Notes: generated by a model from the letters alone, not told the origin. DNA of 64,000 nt from Fragilaria crotonensis (GCA_022925895.1 JAKSYS010000140.1:1-64000), one strand, 5' to 3'. Counted from the stretch's first letter, positions 11,657-21,513 are shown. Made by a program: numbers and translations.

Positions 11657-12114
11657 GAAAGAAAGTTCTGTTGGTGTTGATTAAGAAGAAAAGTGTACTT
11701 GTATTCAAGGAGATTTGCAACCCTACTAGGTTGTAATCGAATACAAAGTAATGTAAGTTCGAGTGATTCAAAACAAGGGAAACACATGAATCACTGATAG
11801 AAGGAGATATGTAGCAGTTATCTTTCTGGCATGACAAAGGGTTGACATGCGCGTTAGGAAAAGCGCCGACAGAAGTCAACAACAAAGATTCCGTGTTTTG
11901 TCAGCCATTCAAATTTCCGATGTCTTCAAAAATCTTCTACAGGAGGACTCACTGTAGTTTATTACTGTGACGTGGGTGCTGACGTCAAATTGGTGAAACC
12001 TAATCGGATCTGGATCACATGTGCATCCTCGGCACAGAGCGACCGTTGTTTTCATCAGCAGATGAATGCTTCGACTTTCGATGGACGAATTCCCCGTCAT
12101 CCCCGACGTCAACA
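11657..12114. other. Right end of the MULE element and short leader of the LRR gene
   Basis: No coding frame is supported. AAAGATTCCGTG at 11884-11895 is the inverted partner of 176-187. The right terminal repeat ends 106 bp before the ATG of the LRR gene, so the LRR promoter probably lies within or next to the element end. Confidence 0.5.
11977..12008 (-). repeat. Right 32-bp terminal inverted repeat
   Basis: Exact reverse complement of 111-142, including the TGACGTCA core. It ends 106 bp upstream of the LRR start codon at 12115. Confidence 0.75.
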
Positions 12115-14188
12115 ATGGAAGCGAATCATTCTTCTGCAACAATGACGCATGGAAGTATTGGCGGCACCTTGAGTGGTGCTGGTTATAGTGCTGGTGATCG
12201 TCCTGATGCTCCTCGCAGAGTTGTGCAGGGAGAATCGTCATCCCAGGTTCGACCTGGTTCGCTCCAGCAGCTGCAGCAGTTACGTGACGACATGATACGA
12301 AAATCCGCTATACAAACCGAGTCGTCCAGCACCTTCAGCAATAACAACATCCCCCTTTCAGAAGAGGTTAAGGTTGGTTTAGCAGTTCAATTATCAATTG
12401 TCGGAGTTCCCGGCGCGCACACTTCGAACTTACCTGGGGGAAATACGCGAAAGCCGCAAGCGCCCCAGGATACTTCTTCCAGAACACGTGATATGGATGA
12501 CAGCGCATTATCGGATTCTGTCTCGGTCGAATTGAATCCAATAAATGACCTACAAATGAGAATGCGAACCTTTCGATTGCAGACATTCAAGGAGGATGTG
12601 GTGGCAAATGAGTCGATGCGACGGAAAAACAAACGAAGGGCGACTGCAATAGTTCTCGTGGTCATTGTCGCTGCCATTGTTGGAACGATTGTTGGCGTAC
12701 TTCTTACAACGAAAACAATCAGAAGGACGACAAACCCGCGGTTGTTGTCGAAACCACAAGCGGCGAAACGCTGTTTGAGAGGTGTTACTCCAGGAATGAT
12801 ACGGTGCTTTCGGAGCGTTTCGACAAATTCCGTTCAGCGCTTGTGTCGCAATATCCAGACATGAAAACTGACCTCGACACCAAACTGAGCGCTCCCAATG
12901 CTGCACTCTGTTGGCTTTCCATGTATGATGAATTTCCCCTTGAAATCGAGGATGGGAATCACACTGCGTTCGACACTCTCGTGCAGCGGTTTGCGCTAGC
13001 TACAATATTCTATCGATTTGAAGGTACTGCGGCGCTGACGCCTCGAGAAGGTGCCTTTGGAACATGGCTTAGCAGTTCGGATGTGTGTCAATGGTCCTTT
13101 GCTATCGAATGTTCCGACCCCGGCGTTGTCAACGGTTTGCACTTCAATAGCAAGAACCTGAATGGGAGCCTTCCATCGGAACTAGCCCTGCTGACAAATC
13201 TAGTTCACCTTGAATTCGAGACAGGGACGATGCTCACGGGAGAGATACCCTCAGAACTTTGGCGTTTGACGCTGCTTGAGACATTGATAATCCCTAACAC
13301 ATTCGTAAATGGGACTCTCTCCTACGATGTGAGGAACCTGAGTGAGCTTCAGGCTTTGAACCTTTTTAACAGCGCGATTTCCGGCACGATTCCGGACCTG
13401 TCAACGCTTTCGAAGCTTACATTGTTAGAGATAGTGAGCGACTTGGTCTATGGCCAGTTGCCAGATGTAGGCGCCTTGACGAAGCTAGGTGAGTAAACGC
13501 CGACTTGATCAGTAAACATGTCATTTGCGAGTCATTGCTAATTTGATGCCAAGCTGTTCTATCGTTGGGATCTTCTCTGCTCAGTGCCACGCTCCCAGCT
13601 GGCATTTCGAAGCTTTCGAAGCTGGGTAAGTTTTGAGTGCAATGCTATCTGGCGTAACGATCACGTGGTTTCAATCGGTTAATCCTTACTATTCCGTCGC
13701 AGGCTATATGTACATGCTGAATGTTGATAGCGTCCCCACTGAGATAGGCATGCTTTCAAGTTTGGGTACGTTTAAAGATCCAAACGACTTTCGAGTGCGT
13801 GTTTCGCGATGATACTAATGATTGCCTTGCAGAGGTTGTTAACTTTGAATACACGTCCTACGGAACGCTGCCCACTGAGCTTGGGAACCTTTCCAATCTG
13901 CGAGAACTAGATCTGGGGGCAATTTCTTCACAGGATCTATTCCATCTGAACTTGGGCGATTGTCACGTCTAGGTAAGCAGCGCCCAAGCTCCAAATGTTC
14001 ACGATTTGGGTTACGTGTCATCACTCATAACTCTTCCATTCCTCGATATTTCAGAGAAGTTAGTCTTCGAAAATAACATGCTACTAACAGGGACTGTTCC
14101 TGCCGAAGTCTGTTTGCTCCGTACGTCAGGAAGCCTGAAATACATTGATATCTTTTCCACAAACCTGAAGTGCAGCTGCTGTTCATGA
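12115..14188 (+). CDS. LRR receptor-like single-pass membrane protein, five exons, two frame breaks
   Basis: The layout is typical of diatom LRR proteins: a long polar cytosolic N-terminus, basic residues and one TM segment (AIVLVVIVAAIVGTIVGVLL, about 12648-12707), an ectodomain with GTWLSSSDVCQWSFAIEC, then plant-type LRRs (e.g. LNGSLPSELALLTNLVHLEF) and a Cys-rich end, CSCCS. I chose the ATG at 12115 over 12019 because the residues before it look non-coding. Introns 13489-13553, 13626-13702, 13766-13832 and 13973-14054 are GT-AG, all phase 1, each after the LxxLg of a repeat, so one exon is one LRR. The frame shifts near 12700, just after the TM, and near 13915 in a G run, where the next frame reads NFFTGSIPSELG. 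It is either a recent pseudogene or carries assembly indels. The ligand is unknown. Confidence 0.65.
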
Positions 14189-15457
14189 AGGTACAATTTG
14201 AGGTTCCCATTCTTGTTGAAAATATTGTTTATAAATGCAGAAACTCGAGACAATTGTACCATAACCCGTAGTACTCCGATGAACAAGCTGCATACAAAAT
14301 ATAGGATGTTTTCCCTAGTTTCCAACTCGTCGAAGTCGAATCACCACGAAACTGATAGGTGGCTATGATGTACATGCCGTTGACGTAGTTATGTATGCGA
14401 ACAGGACTCTTGGAAGACGTTGGAAGACTTTGCTCTGACATCTGTCAAGAGATTTAGGTTCAAAGAAGAGTAAACCTTTTATTCTACTAAAAGCTGTTTC
14501 CCCCCAGATCTGGCTTGCTAACTCTTCTAGCACGGTGTCCCTGAGAAGGGAAAAGTCAACGTGTAATCCTGCGACTGTCCCCCATTTGCCTAGAACGCAT
14601 TCCTGTACCTACCTCACTCAAGTCTTTGGCCTTCGTTGATGTCGTACTTTGACAAAGGGTGACAAACCGTTCGTTCAGCCTTAATTACCAATGCCCTTTA
14701 TCATTCTCAAGCATCAGTGAAAGAATCCTGCCATAGTAGCACCATAGGATGCTACCACGTTAGAGTCGAATATTGGCAACGCGCTTGAAGCAGCTTCATG
14801 GGGCTGCCGATCAACTTGGCAATTCATTGACAACGTTTGGACAGCACCATTGTACAGTGCTTCTCAGTGGTGAAGGGGACCAACACAGTTGCACCCAGTA
14901 GTATGATGGAGATCAACATGCTACACCTAGCTAGCAGTAGGAAGGTTTTAGGTTCCATGAATAGCACCACTATTCTGTGGCGAAAAAGCAATGAGTTAAG
15001 GCTGGAATTCAAAATCGTCCGGGTCGTGCCATACCTCGTATCCTCGAATCAACTTAGCTGGGACGAAAGGAGTCGTATCGAGTCCCATCTAATTCCGCAT
15101 GTATGGGCATGTATGGTGACTTCGCAGTGCAGTACTTCGTTAGTATTCAGTACTCCAGTACTCAATACACTGTGTAGTGTGTAGTGTAGTACTACTAGAA
15201 CGCTACCCTGCTCCCTGAATCGTAGAATCCTACTCACAGATCAAGAAAACGTCCTGTAGGTTGTCCGTGGCATGGTTTGCTTTCTTCCACCGAGGCGAAA
15301 AAAACAAGGCGCAAGCCCACCAGACTGACGACAACATCGATCGTACTGCCAAACACCAAACACCTCACATAAAAACTCACAACAACAAATTCTCTCCTCG
15401 CGGGATAGAACGAAGCTTTTAAGTGCTGTGTGTTGCGTGATTGTAGTAATTCTCAAT
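14189..15457. other. Intergenic, no gene seen
   Basis: 1.27 kb between the LRR gene and the AAA ATPase. No frame resembles a protein and no RNA gene was found. It ends in CAGTACTCCAGTACTC-type motifs (about 15150-15190), which recur in most intergenic stretches of this window. Confidence 0.6.
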
Positions 15458-16884
15458 ATGCCACCTCCTAAATCATCTTCTACATCTCCGCGTGATGATG
15501 GCAACCAGAATGTTGCCCTGACCATCGCTGTCAGTGTGCTGGAATTGGGCATTATCTGCATTGGGTCTTACTACTTGTCGGGGTGGTTGAATCGCAAGAT
15601 GCAAGAAAGTCAATTGAGCCGTCCCGGCAATACCGTGGCCGCCAAGCGACTGATGGATATTTTGCGGCGGCGAGGTCTCGATAAAGTTCCAGAACTTTCA
15701 CTTTCCAGTTACGAACAATCCATGGCGGAAGATGTCGTCGATCCTGCAGAATTGCAAACAGAGTTTAAGGACATTGGTGGCCTGGATGAGATTAAACAGG
15801 AGTTATGGCAGTTGGCGGTTCTTCCGCTTAAAAGACCGGATTTGTTCATGGCTAATTCCTTGGTGCAACCTCCAATGGGGATTCTATTGTATGGAAAGCC
15901 GGGAACAGGGTGAGTTGGACTTCGACATTGCCACTGCTCGCTCTTGCGACTGCTCCTCTTCATCGTCATCAGGACAGTATTATGAAACTATACCATCGCA
16001 CTCACACTCAAAATCACGCTTAACCGCGACATACGTCCATTCTTTTCAGTAAAACTATGTTAGCCAAGGCGATTGCCAAGGAAGCTGACGCTACTTTTGT
16101 CGAAATCAAGCTATCCAAAATCATGGACAAGTGGTTCGGCGAGAGCAACAAGCTCATTGCCGCCACCTTTTCGTTGGCCAAAAAGTTGTCCCCGAGCATC
16201 ATTTTTGTCGACGAGCTCGATACCTTTTTGAATCCCCGCGATCAATCGGAGGGTAATGCCAGCTCGACTCTCAAATCAGAATTCCTCGTCTTGTGGGATG
16301 GCCTCACGACGTCGTCCGGGACCATGGTACTGGGAGCAACCAATCGTCCCCATAATGTCGATGCGGCCATTTTGAGACGTTTGCCTCGCATGTTTGGAAT
16401 ACCACTGCCGAATCAAAAATCAAGATTGGATATATTACGATTGCAGTTGAAGGATCAGACTATGAAACAAGAAGTGGTGCAATTCTTACCGGAATTGTCA
16501 GAATTGACGAGAGGGTATTCAGGAAGTGATTTGAAGGAAGTGTGTCGCGCCGCGGCCATGACGCCGATTCATGAAATCATGGCCGAGGCGTCGAGGCGCG
16601 CGGTCATGGGAGAAACTAGTATTTTGACCGACAAGTCCGTGACTCCGAAATTGCGACCCTTGTGCAAACAGGACTTTGTGAGAGCGTTGGAGAAGGTGAA
16701 GTTCACGGGTCACGAAGCTCAAGCGTATGGAAAGCAAGAAAGGCAGGAAAATGCGACCAAGCACGTAATGGGTGACCAGGAGGCCGCCGTCATGCTCAGA
16801 GCTATGCGCATGTTCAAGACAATGAGCATGATGGAAAAAAGTGTGGACGAAAACGAGGACATTCCAAACCTTGATGCTGAGTAA
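15458..16884 (+). CDS. Msp1/ATAD1-type outer-membrane AAA ATPase
   Basis: AAA+ extractase that in yeast and animals removes mislocalised tail-anchored proteins from mitochondrial and peroxisomal membranes. Two exons, 15458-15909 and 16050-16884, with a GT-AG intron splitting the Walker A Gly codon; 428 aa. Residues 19-43 form the N-terminal TM anchor. [12 protein letters not shown] (105-116) is the family entry motif, GKPGTGKT (146-153) is Walker A, and IIFVDELD (201-208) is Walker B, with Leu for the usual Ile. [19 protein letters not shown] carries the sensor and Arg fingers, and [15 protein letters not shown] is sensor 2. The length fits Msp1 (about 360-400 aa), plus a charged C-terminal tail. 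The ATG at 15458 was preferred because it directly precedes the polar pre-TM segment. Targeting to mitochondria is inferred from the family. Confidence 0.93.
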
Positions 16885-16897
16885 TAGCTTTTGTAAG

Positions 16898-17213
16898 CTG
16901 ATAAAGTGCCGATATACCGTGCCTATACAAATGAGAAAAGATCTTTTCCGTCTCCTGTGCCTCATGTTCCCATCGGCGTACTGCAATGGCATAAGCAGAA
17001 AGCAACGAGCCTATAAGGTATTGCCAATTCGATTGTGTAGGCCTTTGTCGTACACAGTATTCCTGAAGTACACCAAGTACATGCTAAAAGGATTTGGATT
17101 GTTAAACTATGAATAGATTTTGAAAGCTGCGTGGAGGCTATTTATCGACTGTTGGCAAGTTCATATAAAGAAAGAATATATTCCAACACCAATGTTGGGT
17201 CACTGTTGTGACG
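16898..17213 (+). repeat. Segmental duplication, copy 1 (3' flank of the AAA ATPase gene)
   Basis: 16898-17213 matches 20128-20441 with scattered substitutions and small indels (e.g. GTGCCTATACAAATGAG and GTATTGCCAATTCGATTGTG in both). Each copy directly precedes the 3' end of a paralog of the membrane-protein family, so flank and gene were probably duplicated together. Confidence 0.9.
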
Positions 17214-17256
17214 TTGTGACTGTCATGGCTTTTGAGGGGAGGCAAAGTCCCGTGAG

Positions 17257-18099
17257 CTACACGACTTCCAACAACTTCGTCTTCATGCTGACTTCTTCAT
17301 TGTTCCCGTTAACATCGCCATTGTCTACCACCAATGCCGACGACATTGAAAAGACTCCCCCCGGACCTTCAGTGACTCCGATCGCCTCAGGTACGATGCG
17401 CATCGTGCGTTGCCATGAGGTAGCATCAGAAACATCACTTGCTTGCGAATGGGCAAGGAACCGAGCAGCCTCCTCTTCATTGGAGGGTTGCATCGTGAAA
17501 CTGAATACAAGCCCAACCGTCCACGGAATATCAACTCCTCCTCCTTTAATCTTCCTCGTAGATGCCTCCACGGTGATGCCATATTGTTTGTACTCGTCAT
17601 TCAGATTCCTGACTTGATCGGACCATTGCTCTTCGAAGTGTGAAGAAAGTCGATCCAAGATAATGGAAATGCGAGGTATGGCCCGGCTTCCCAGATAGGC
17701 AGGTATAATGAGATCAAGCATAGCAAACAACATGTAAAGGATATAGTTGGTGAAGGAGAAGCCCCCAGTAGCGTAAATTCTGGAACTAAAATGAAGGAAG
17801 AGGAGAAAAAGGATAATGATCATCACCCGAACAAAGCAAGTCCATCCACGCTTCTCGTGTTCAAGAGCCGCGTTGCGGTCCTTGAACAAAGTTTCGGTAC
17901 TGTCAACGGCTCGTTCCCAGGAGCGCAGAGAAACTCCTTTTCGCGCGAATAAATCAGGAATTTGATTCCGATTGTACGACCAAGGGATCGGCCTTTGAAG
18001 AAAAGAAGGTAATAGTACGAATGTAGAAAAAGGCATCCCGCCGCTTTCGACCATGGGCTTCAGATCAATCTCGACGCGATAGAATTGGTACGCGACCAT
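17257..18099 (-). CDS. Two-TM membrane protein of unknown function, paralog 1
   Basis: 280 aa, single exon. I do not recognise the family. A conserved N-terminal soluble part (YRVEIDLKPM, then PWSYNRNQIPDLFARKG and SWERAVDSTETLFKDRNAAL) is followed by two hydrophobic segments at about residues 90-108 and 115-135. A C-terminal soluble domain (SHFEEQWS, LNDEYKQYGITVEAS, VDIPW) follows, with a loop around MQPSNEEEAARFLAHSQ. It has no signal peptide. The two TMs in a hairpin would leave both ends on the same side. It is a tandem paralog of 18385-19269 and 20494-21336. The start is set by the conserved MVA-QxYRVEIDLKP. Confidence 0.85.
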   Translation of the reverse strand: MVAYQFYRVEIDLKPMVESGGMPFSTFVLLPSFLQRPIPWSYNRNQIPDLFARKGVSLRSWERAVDSTETLFKDRNAALEHEKRGWTCFVRVMIIILFLLFLHFSSRIYATGGFSFTNYILYMLFAMLDLIIPAYLGSRAIPRISIILDRLSSHFEEQWSDQVRNLNDEYKQYGITVEASTRKIKGGGVDIPWTVGLVFSFTMQPSNEEEAARFLAHSQASDVSDATSWQRTMRIVPEAIGVTEGPGGVFSMSSALVVDNGDVNGNNEEVSMKTKLLEVV

Positions 18100-18384
18100 G
18101 GTGAAAACTGGTTATCGTTACGGAGCCCTGCGTGATGTGCGAGTATGTGGTTTGTGATTCTTTAGTGGAAGGCGAACTCGCGTAGTGGGAAACCAGTTTA
18201 TGTACGAGTACTGTATATGCGCGCATGAATGGATTTTGGACTCTGGATGAAAGCTATTGATTATTGATAGACTATTGATAAGTTCACATGCAGTAATACA
18301 TATGCCTACACTAACACTGTGTCACTGTTGTGATGTCTTTGATTTTTGAAGAACGAGTTTTGAGGGGAGGCAATGTCCAGTCAC
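18100..18384. other. Short intergenic between paralogs 1 and 2
   Basis: No gene seen. The stretch next to 18384 (TTTTGAGGGGAGGCAA) repeats the sequence next to the 3' end of paralog 1 near 17232, which is part of the duplicated flank. Confidence 0.5.
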
Positions 18385-19269
18385 TTACACGACATCCAAC
18401 AACGTTTTCTTCTCGCTGACTTCTCCAGTGTTCCCGTCATCATCGCCATTGTCCACAACCACTGCCAATGCCATTGCATAGTCACCTGCCGGAACTGCAG
18501 TCACTCCAAAGGCCTCAGGTTTGAGATGCATCAATGGTTGCTCCGGTACGACGCGCATCGTGCGACGACGGAATGCAGCTTCAGAAACATCACTTGTTTG
18601 CGAATGGGCAAGGAGCCGAGCAGCCTCCTCTTCATTGGAGGGCTGCATCTTGAAACTGAACACGAACCCAACGGACCAAGGAAGATCAAGGCCTTGCCCC
18701 TTAATCTTCCTCCTCGATGTCTCCACGGTGATGCCATACTGTTCGTACTCATCATTCAGATTTCTGACTTGAAGGGACCATTGTTCTTCGAAGTGTGAAG
18801 AAATTCGATCCAAGATAATGGGGTATTGAACCTTGATCCGGCGCTTTAGAAATAAATTGCCAAACACAAGGAGCACCATCGCTAACTGCCACGTAAAGAT
18901 CACATTGTTTAGATAATCGTCCGTCACTGGAGACAGGGCGACAATAGACATGAAACTCAAAAACATGAGAAGGAAATAAATAGATAATGCAACTTTGGCA
19001 AGACCACCATTGCATTCACGCTTCTCTTTTTCCAAAGCCGCGTTGCGGTCCTTGAAGAGAATTTCGGCGCTGTCAACGGCTCGTTCCCATGCATTTAGCG
19101 AAACTCCTTTTCGCGCGAAGAAATCAGGAATTTGATGCCGATTGTACGACCAAGGAATGAAGCTTTGCACAATTGGAGGAGGCGCAACTACTCCTTCAAC
19201 GGGCATTCCACAGTTTTCGTCAATGGGCTTCAGATCAATCTCGACGCGGTAAAGTTGAGAAGCGACCAT
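18385..19269 (-). CDS. Two-TM membrane protein of unknown function, paralog 2 (most divergent)
   Basis: 294 aa from the conserved MVASQLYRVEIDLKPI start. The frame is open for ten more codons to an ATG at 19299, but the paralogs do not share those. It has the same layout as its neighbours: an N-terminal PWSYNRHQIPDFFARKG block, two hydrophobic segments (VALSIYFLLMFLSFMSIVAL, then a second around NVIFTWQLAMVLLVFG), and the C-terminal FEEQWSLQVRNLNDEYEQYG domain. It has an insertion relative to the others (EQPLMHLKPEAFGV), and its TM region is almost unrelated to theirs. This fits an older duplication with relaxed constraint on the membrane part. Confidence 0.85.
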   Translation of the reverse strand: MVASQLYRVEIDLKPIDENCGMPVEGVVAPPPIVQSFIPWSYNRHQIPDFFARKGVSLNAWERAVDSAEILFKDRNAALEKEKRECNGGLAKVALSIYFLLMFLSFMSIVALSPVTDDYLNNVIFTWQLAMVLLVFGNLFLKRRIKVQYPIILDRISSHFEEQWSLQVRNLNDEYEQYGITVETSRRKIKGQGLDLPWSVGFVFSFKMQPSNEEEAARLLAHSQTSDVSEAAFRRRTMRVVPEQPLMHLKPEAFGVTAVPAGDYAMALAVVVDNGDDDGNTGEVSEKKTLLDVV

Positions 19270-19609
19270 GGTGGAAGTTGGTATCAATTTTTTTGTCAAA
19301 CTCTAAGCATACGCGAAATGAGTTGAGCGCCGTGATCTTGTATTGCGTGTCTGCATGTTTGACGTTGCCTACTGCCTTTGTATCATACGTACAAATGCAT
19401 AGTACAAATAGGCCGAACGCATGTTCATACCGATTCTGGCCTCTTTCTCACGTGGAGAGATGGCATGGTGTCATGTGTCAAGTGTCATGTGGTTGCAAAT
19501 TTTTCAGCATGTGACGTAGTGAGTTGATTCGTGATGCTCAGCGTTTCGCCGATTCCCGACTCTTAACGAAATCCTGTACTCCAGTACTTGTACTCCACAT
19601 ACTGTGAAA

Positions 19610-19930
19610 CAGAGACGGGAATTTCTGAAAATATCAAACCCATGGGTACCCACGTAAAGCTACGCTCACGGAAGTACCAGCCCAAACCCACCCAGAACCC
19701 ATACGATCTACCAAGACCTACCCAAACCCACCCAAACCCAGTAGTTAGTACTGGAGTATATGTTTCTACTACTACCGGTAGCAAACATCTACTGTCATTT
19801 TTTGCTATGATTTGCCGGCCCACCCAGACCCACCCATGAAGTCCTGAGCTCACCCAAAACCCACCCTTAACCCAATGGGTTTGGGTGGGCCGTGGGTTTG
19901 GGTGGGCTGGGTTTGAAATTCCCGTCTCTG
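19610..19930 (+). mobile_element. MITE A, hAT-type, 321 bp, 8-bp TSD
   Basis: Ends are CAGAGACGGGAATTTC and its exact complement GAAATTCCCGTCTCTG. It is flanked by the 8-bp direct repeat CTGTGAAA (19602-19609 and 19931-19938). The 8-bp TSD and CAG ends are hAT hallmarks. The interior is rich in CCCAAACCCACCC-type runs on both strands. It has no coding capacity. The uninterrupted target exists at 22759-22766. Confidence 0.95.
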
Positions 19931-20127
19931 CTGTGAAAGTCTTACACACGGAGTACAAAAGTACAAGTACTTGTACTTGTACTTGTACTGTACTCCAGGA
20001 GTAGACTGTAGTACAAGTACTACAGTGAATCTCTGGACCACGGTGCGCCGGTCCCCCCAGTACGATCATAAAGTCGTATGACATACCGTAAATCACGCAG
20101 GCACAGTATAAAAGATCGATCTGTACG

Positions 20128-20441
20128 CTGATTAAGTGCCGATACATCGTGCCTATACAAATGAGTGAAGATGTTTTCCGTCTCCTGTGCCTCATGGTCC
20201 CATCGGCGTACATAAGGAGAACCCAACGAGGTACTCCGTTCTAGGTATTGCCAATTCGATTGTGTCGGCCTTTGTCGTACGCAGTACTCCTGAAGTACAC
20301 CAAGTACATGCTAAACAGGATTTGGATTGTTTAAGTATGAATAGATTTTGGATGCTGAGTGGAGGCTATTTATCGACTGTTGACAAGTTCATGTAAAGAA
20401 AGAATATATTTCAACACCAATGTTGGGTGACTGTTGTGACT
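20128..20441 (+). repeat. Segmental duplication, copy 2
   Basis: Matches 16898-17213. It directly precedes the 3' end of paralog 3, as copy 1 does for paralog 1. Confidence 0.9.
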
Positions 20442-20493
20442 GTGTTTGCTTTTTGAAGAACGCGTTTCGAAGGGTTGTCAAGCCCCGTGAGCT

Positions 20494-21336
20494 CTACACG
20501 ACTTCCAACAACATTTTCTTCATGCTGACTTCTTCATTGTTCGCGTTAACATCGCCATTGTCTACCACCAATGCCGACGACATTGAAAAGACTCCCCCCG
20601 GAACTGCAGTGACTCCGATCGCCTCAGGTACGATGCGCATCGTGCGTTGCCATGAGGTAGCATCAGAAACATCACTTGCTTGCGAATGGGCAAGGAACCG
20701 AGCAGCCTCCTCTTCATTGGAGGGTTGCATCTTGAAACTGAATACAAGCCCAACCGCCCACGGAATATCAACTCCTCCTCCATTAATCTTCCTCGTAGAT
20801 GCCTCCACGGTGATGCCATACTGTTCGTACTCGTCGTTCAGATTCCTGACTTGATGGGACCATTGCTCTTCGAAGTGTGAAGAAACTCGATCCACGATCG
20901 TCGAAAACTGAGGGGTGACCAAAACTCCGAGAATGGCAATGAAAATAATAAGGATCATAACTTGCAAGAAATAAAGGACATAGTTGGTAAAGGTGAAGCC
21001 CCCCGGAGCGTAAAGGCTGGAATTCCAATGAATGATAAGGAGATAAAGAATAGCGAAGATCACCCAAACTCCCCTACTCCACCCACGCTTCTCTCGTTCA
21101 AGAACCACGCTGCGGTCCTTGAACAAAGTTTCGGTACTGTCAACGGCTCGTTCCCAGGAGCACAGAGAAACTCCTTTTCGCGCGAATAAATCAGGAATTT
21201 GATTCCGATTGTACGACCAAGGGATCGGCCTTTGAAAAAATGAAGGCAGCAGTACAACTCCTTTAACGGGCATCCCACCGCTTTCGACCATGGGCTTCAG
21301 ATCAATCTCGACGCGGTAAAGTTGAGAAGCGACCAT
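20494..21336 (-). CDS. Two-TM membrane protein of unknown function, paralog 3
   Basis: 280 aa from the conserved MVASQLYRVEIDLKPM; five further in-frame codons lead to an ATG at 21351. Outside the TM region it is nearly identical to paralog 1 (RPIPWSYNRNQIPDLFARKG; the C-terminal 150 residues differ at few sites), so these two are the most recent duplicates. The two hydrophobic segments (GVWVIFAILYLLIIHW, and VLYFLQVMILIIFIAILGVL) differ much more. It sits between inverted MITE copies A and B. Function unknown. Confidence 0.87.
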   Translation of the reverse strand: MVASQLYRVEIDLKPMVESGGMPVKGVVLLPSFFQRPIPWSYNRNQIPDLFARKGVSLCSWERAVDSTETLFKDRSVVLEREKRGWSRGVWVIFAILYLLIIHWNSSLYAPGGFTFTNYVLYFLQVMILIIFIAILGVLVTPQFSTIVDRVSSHFEEQWSHQVRNLNDEYEQYGITVEASTRKINGGGVDIPWAVGLVFSFKMQPSNEEEAARFLAHSQASDVSDATSWQRTMRIVPEAIGVTAVPGGVFSMSSALVVDNGDVNANNEEVSMKKMLLEVV

Positions 21337-21513
21337 GGTGGATGTTGACAACTATTTTTGTGAAATACTACGCGAAATGAGTTGAGCGCTGTGACTTTGT
21401 CATGCATGTCTGCATGTTTGAAGTTTGCATTCGGAGTCCACAATTGCCGTACTGCCTTCTGCCTTTGTATTATACGTTCAAATGCATAGTACGAAGTACA
21501 AAGTACAGTACAA

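Larger units (their letters stand above)
111..12008 (+). mobile_element. Large composite Mutator-like (MULE) DNA element with cargo genes and satellite arrays
   Basis: An 11.9-kb stretch is bounded by a perfect 32-bp inverted repeat (111-142 and 11977-12008) with a second short inverted match just inside. Inside are a MULE transposase with SWIM finger (607-3779), a minus-strand 2OG-Fe(II) oxygenase-like gene (4305-5640), a plus-strand GNAT/Ulp1-like/DUF6824 gene (7377-10201), a second DUF6824 plus Cys-rich gene (10220-10944), and three arrays of one satellite family. All four genes carry frame breaks, so this copy looks inactive. I found no convincing 9-11-bp target-site duplication, so the exact ends are inferred. 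The alternative is an old MULE with unrelated insertions that happens to sit between two copies of a short inverted sequence. Confidence 0.6.
19270..20493. other. Intergenic with MITE A and duplicated segments
   Basis: It contains the hAT-type MITE (19610-19930), the second copy of the segmental duplication (20128-20441) and CAAGTACTTGTACTTGTACT simple repeats (19965-19995). The stretch 19520-20127, minus the MITE, is also similar to 22660-22925. No gene. Confidence 0.8.

Noticed and set aside
111-12008. Perfect target-site duplication for the MULE
   Set aside because: The bases next to the 32-bp repeats (101-110 and 12009-12019) share only GGAT, not a 9-11-bp direct repeat.
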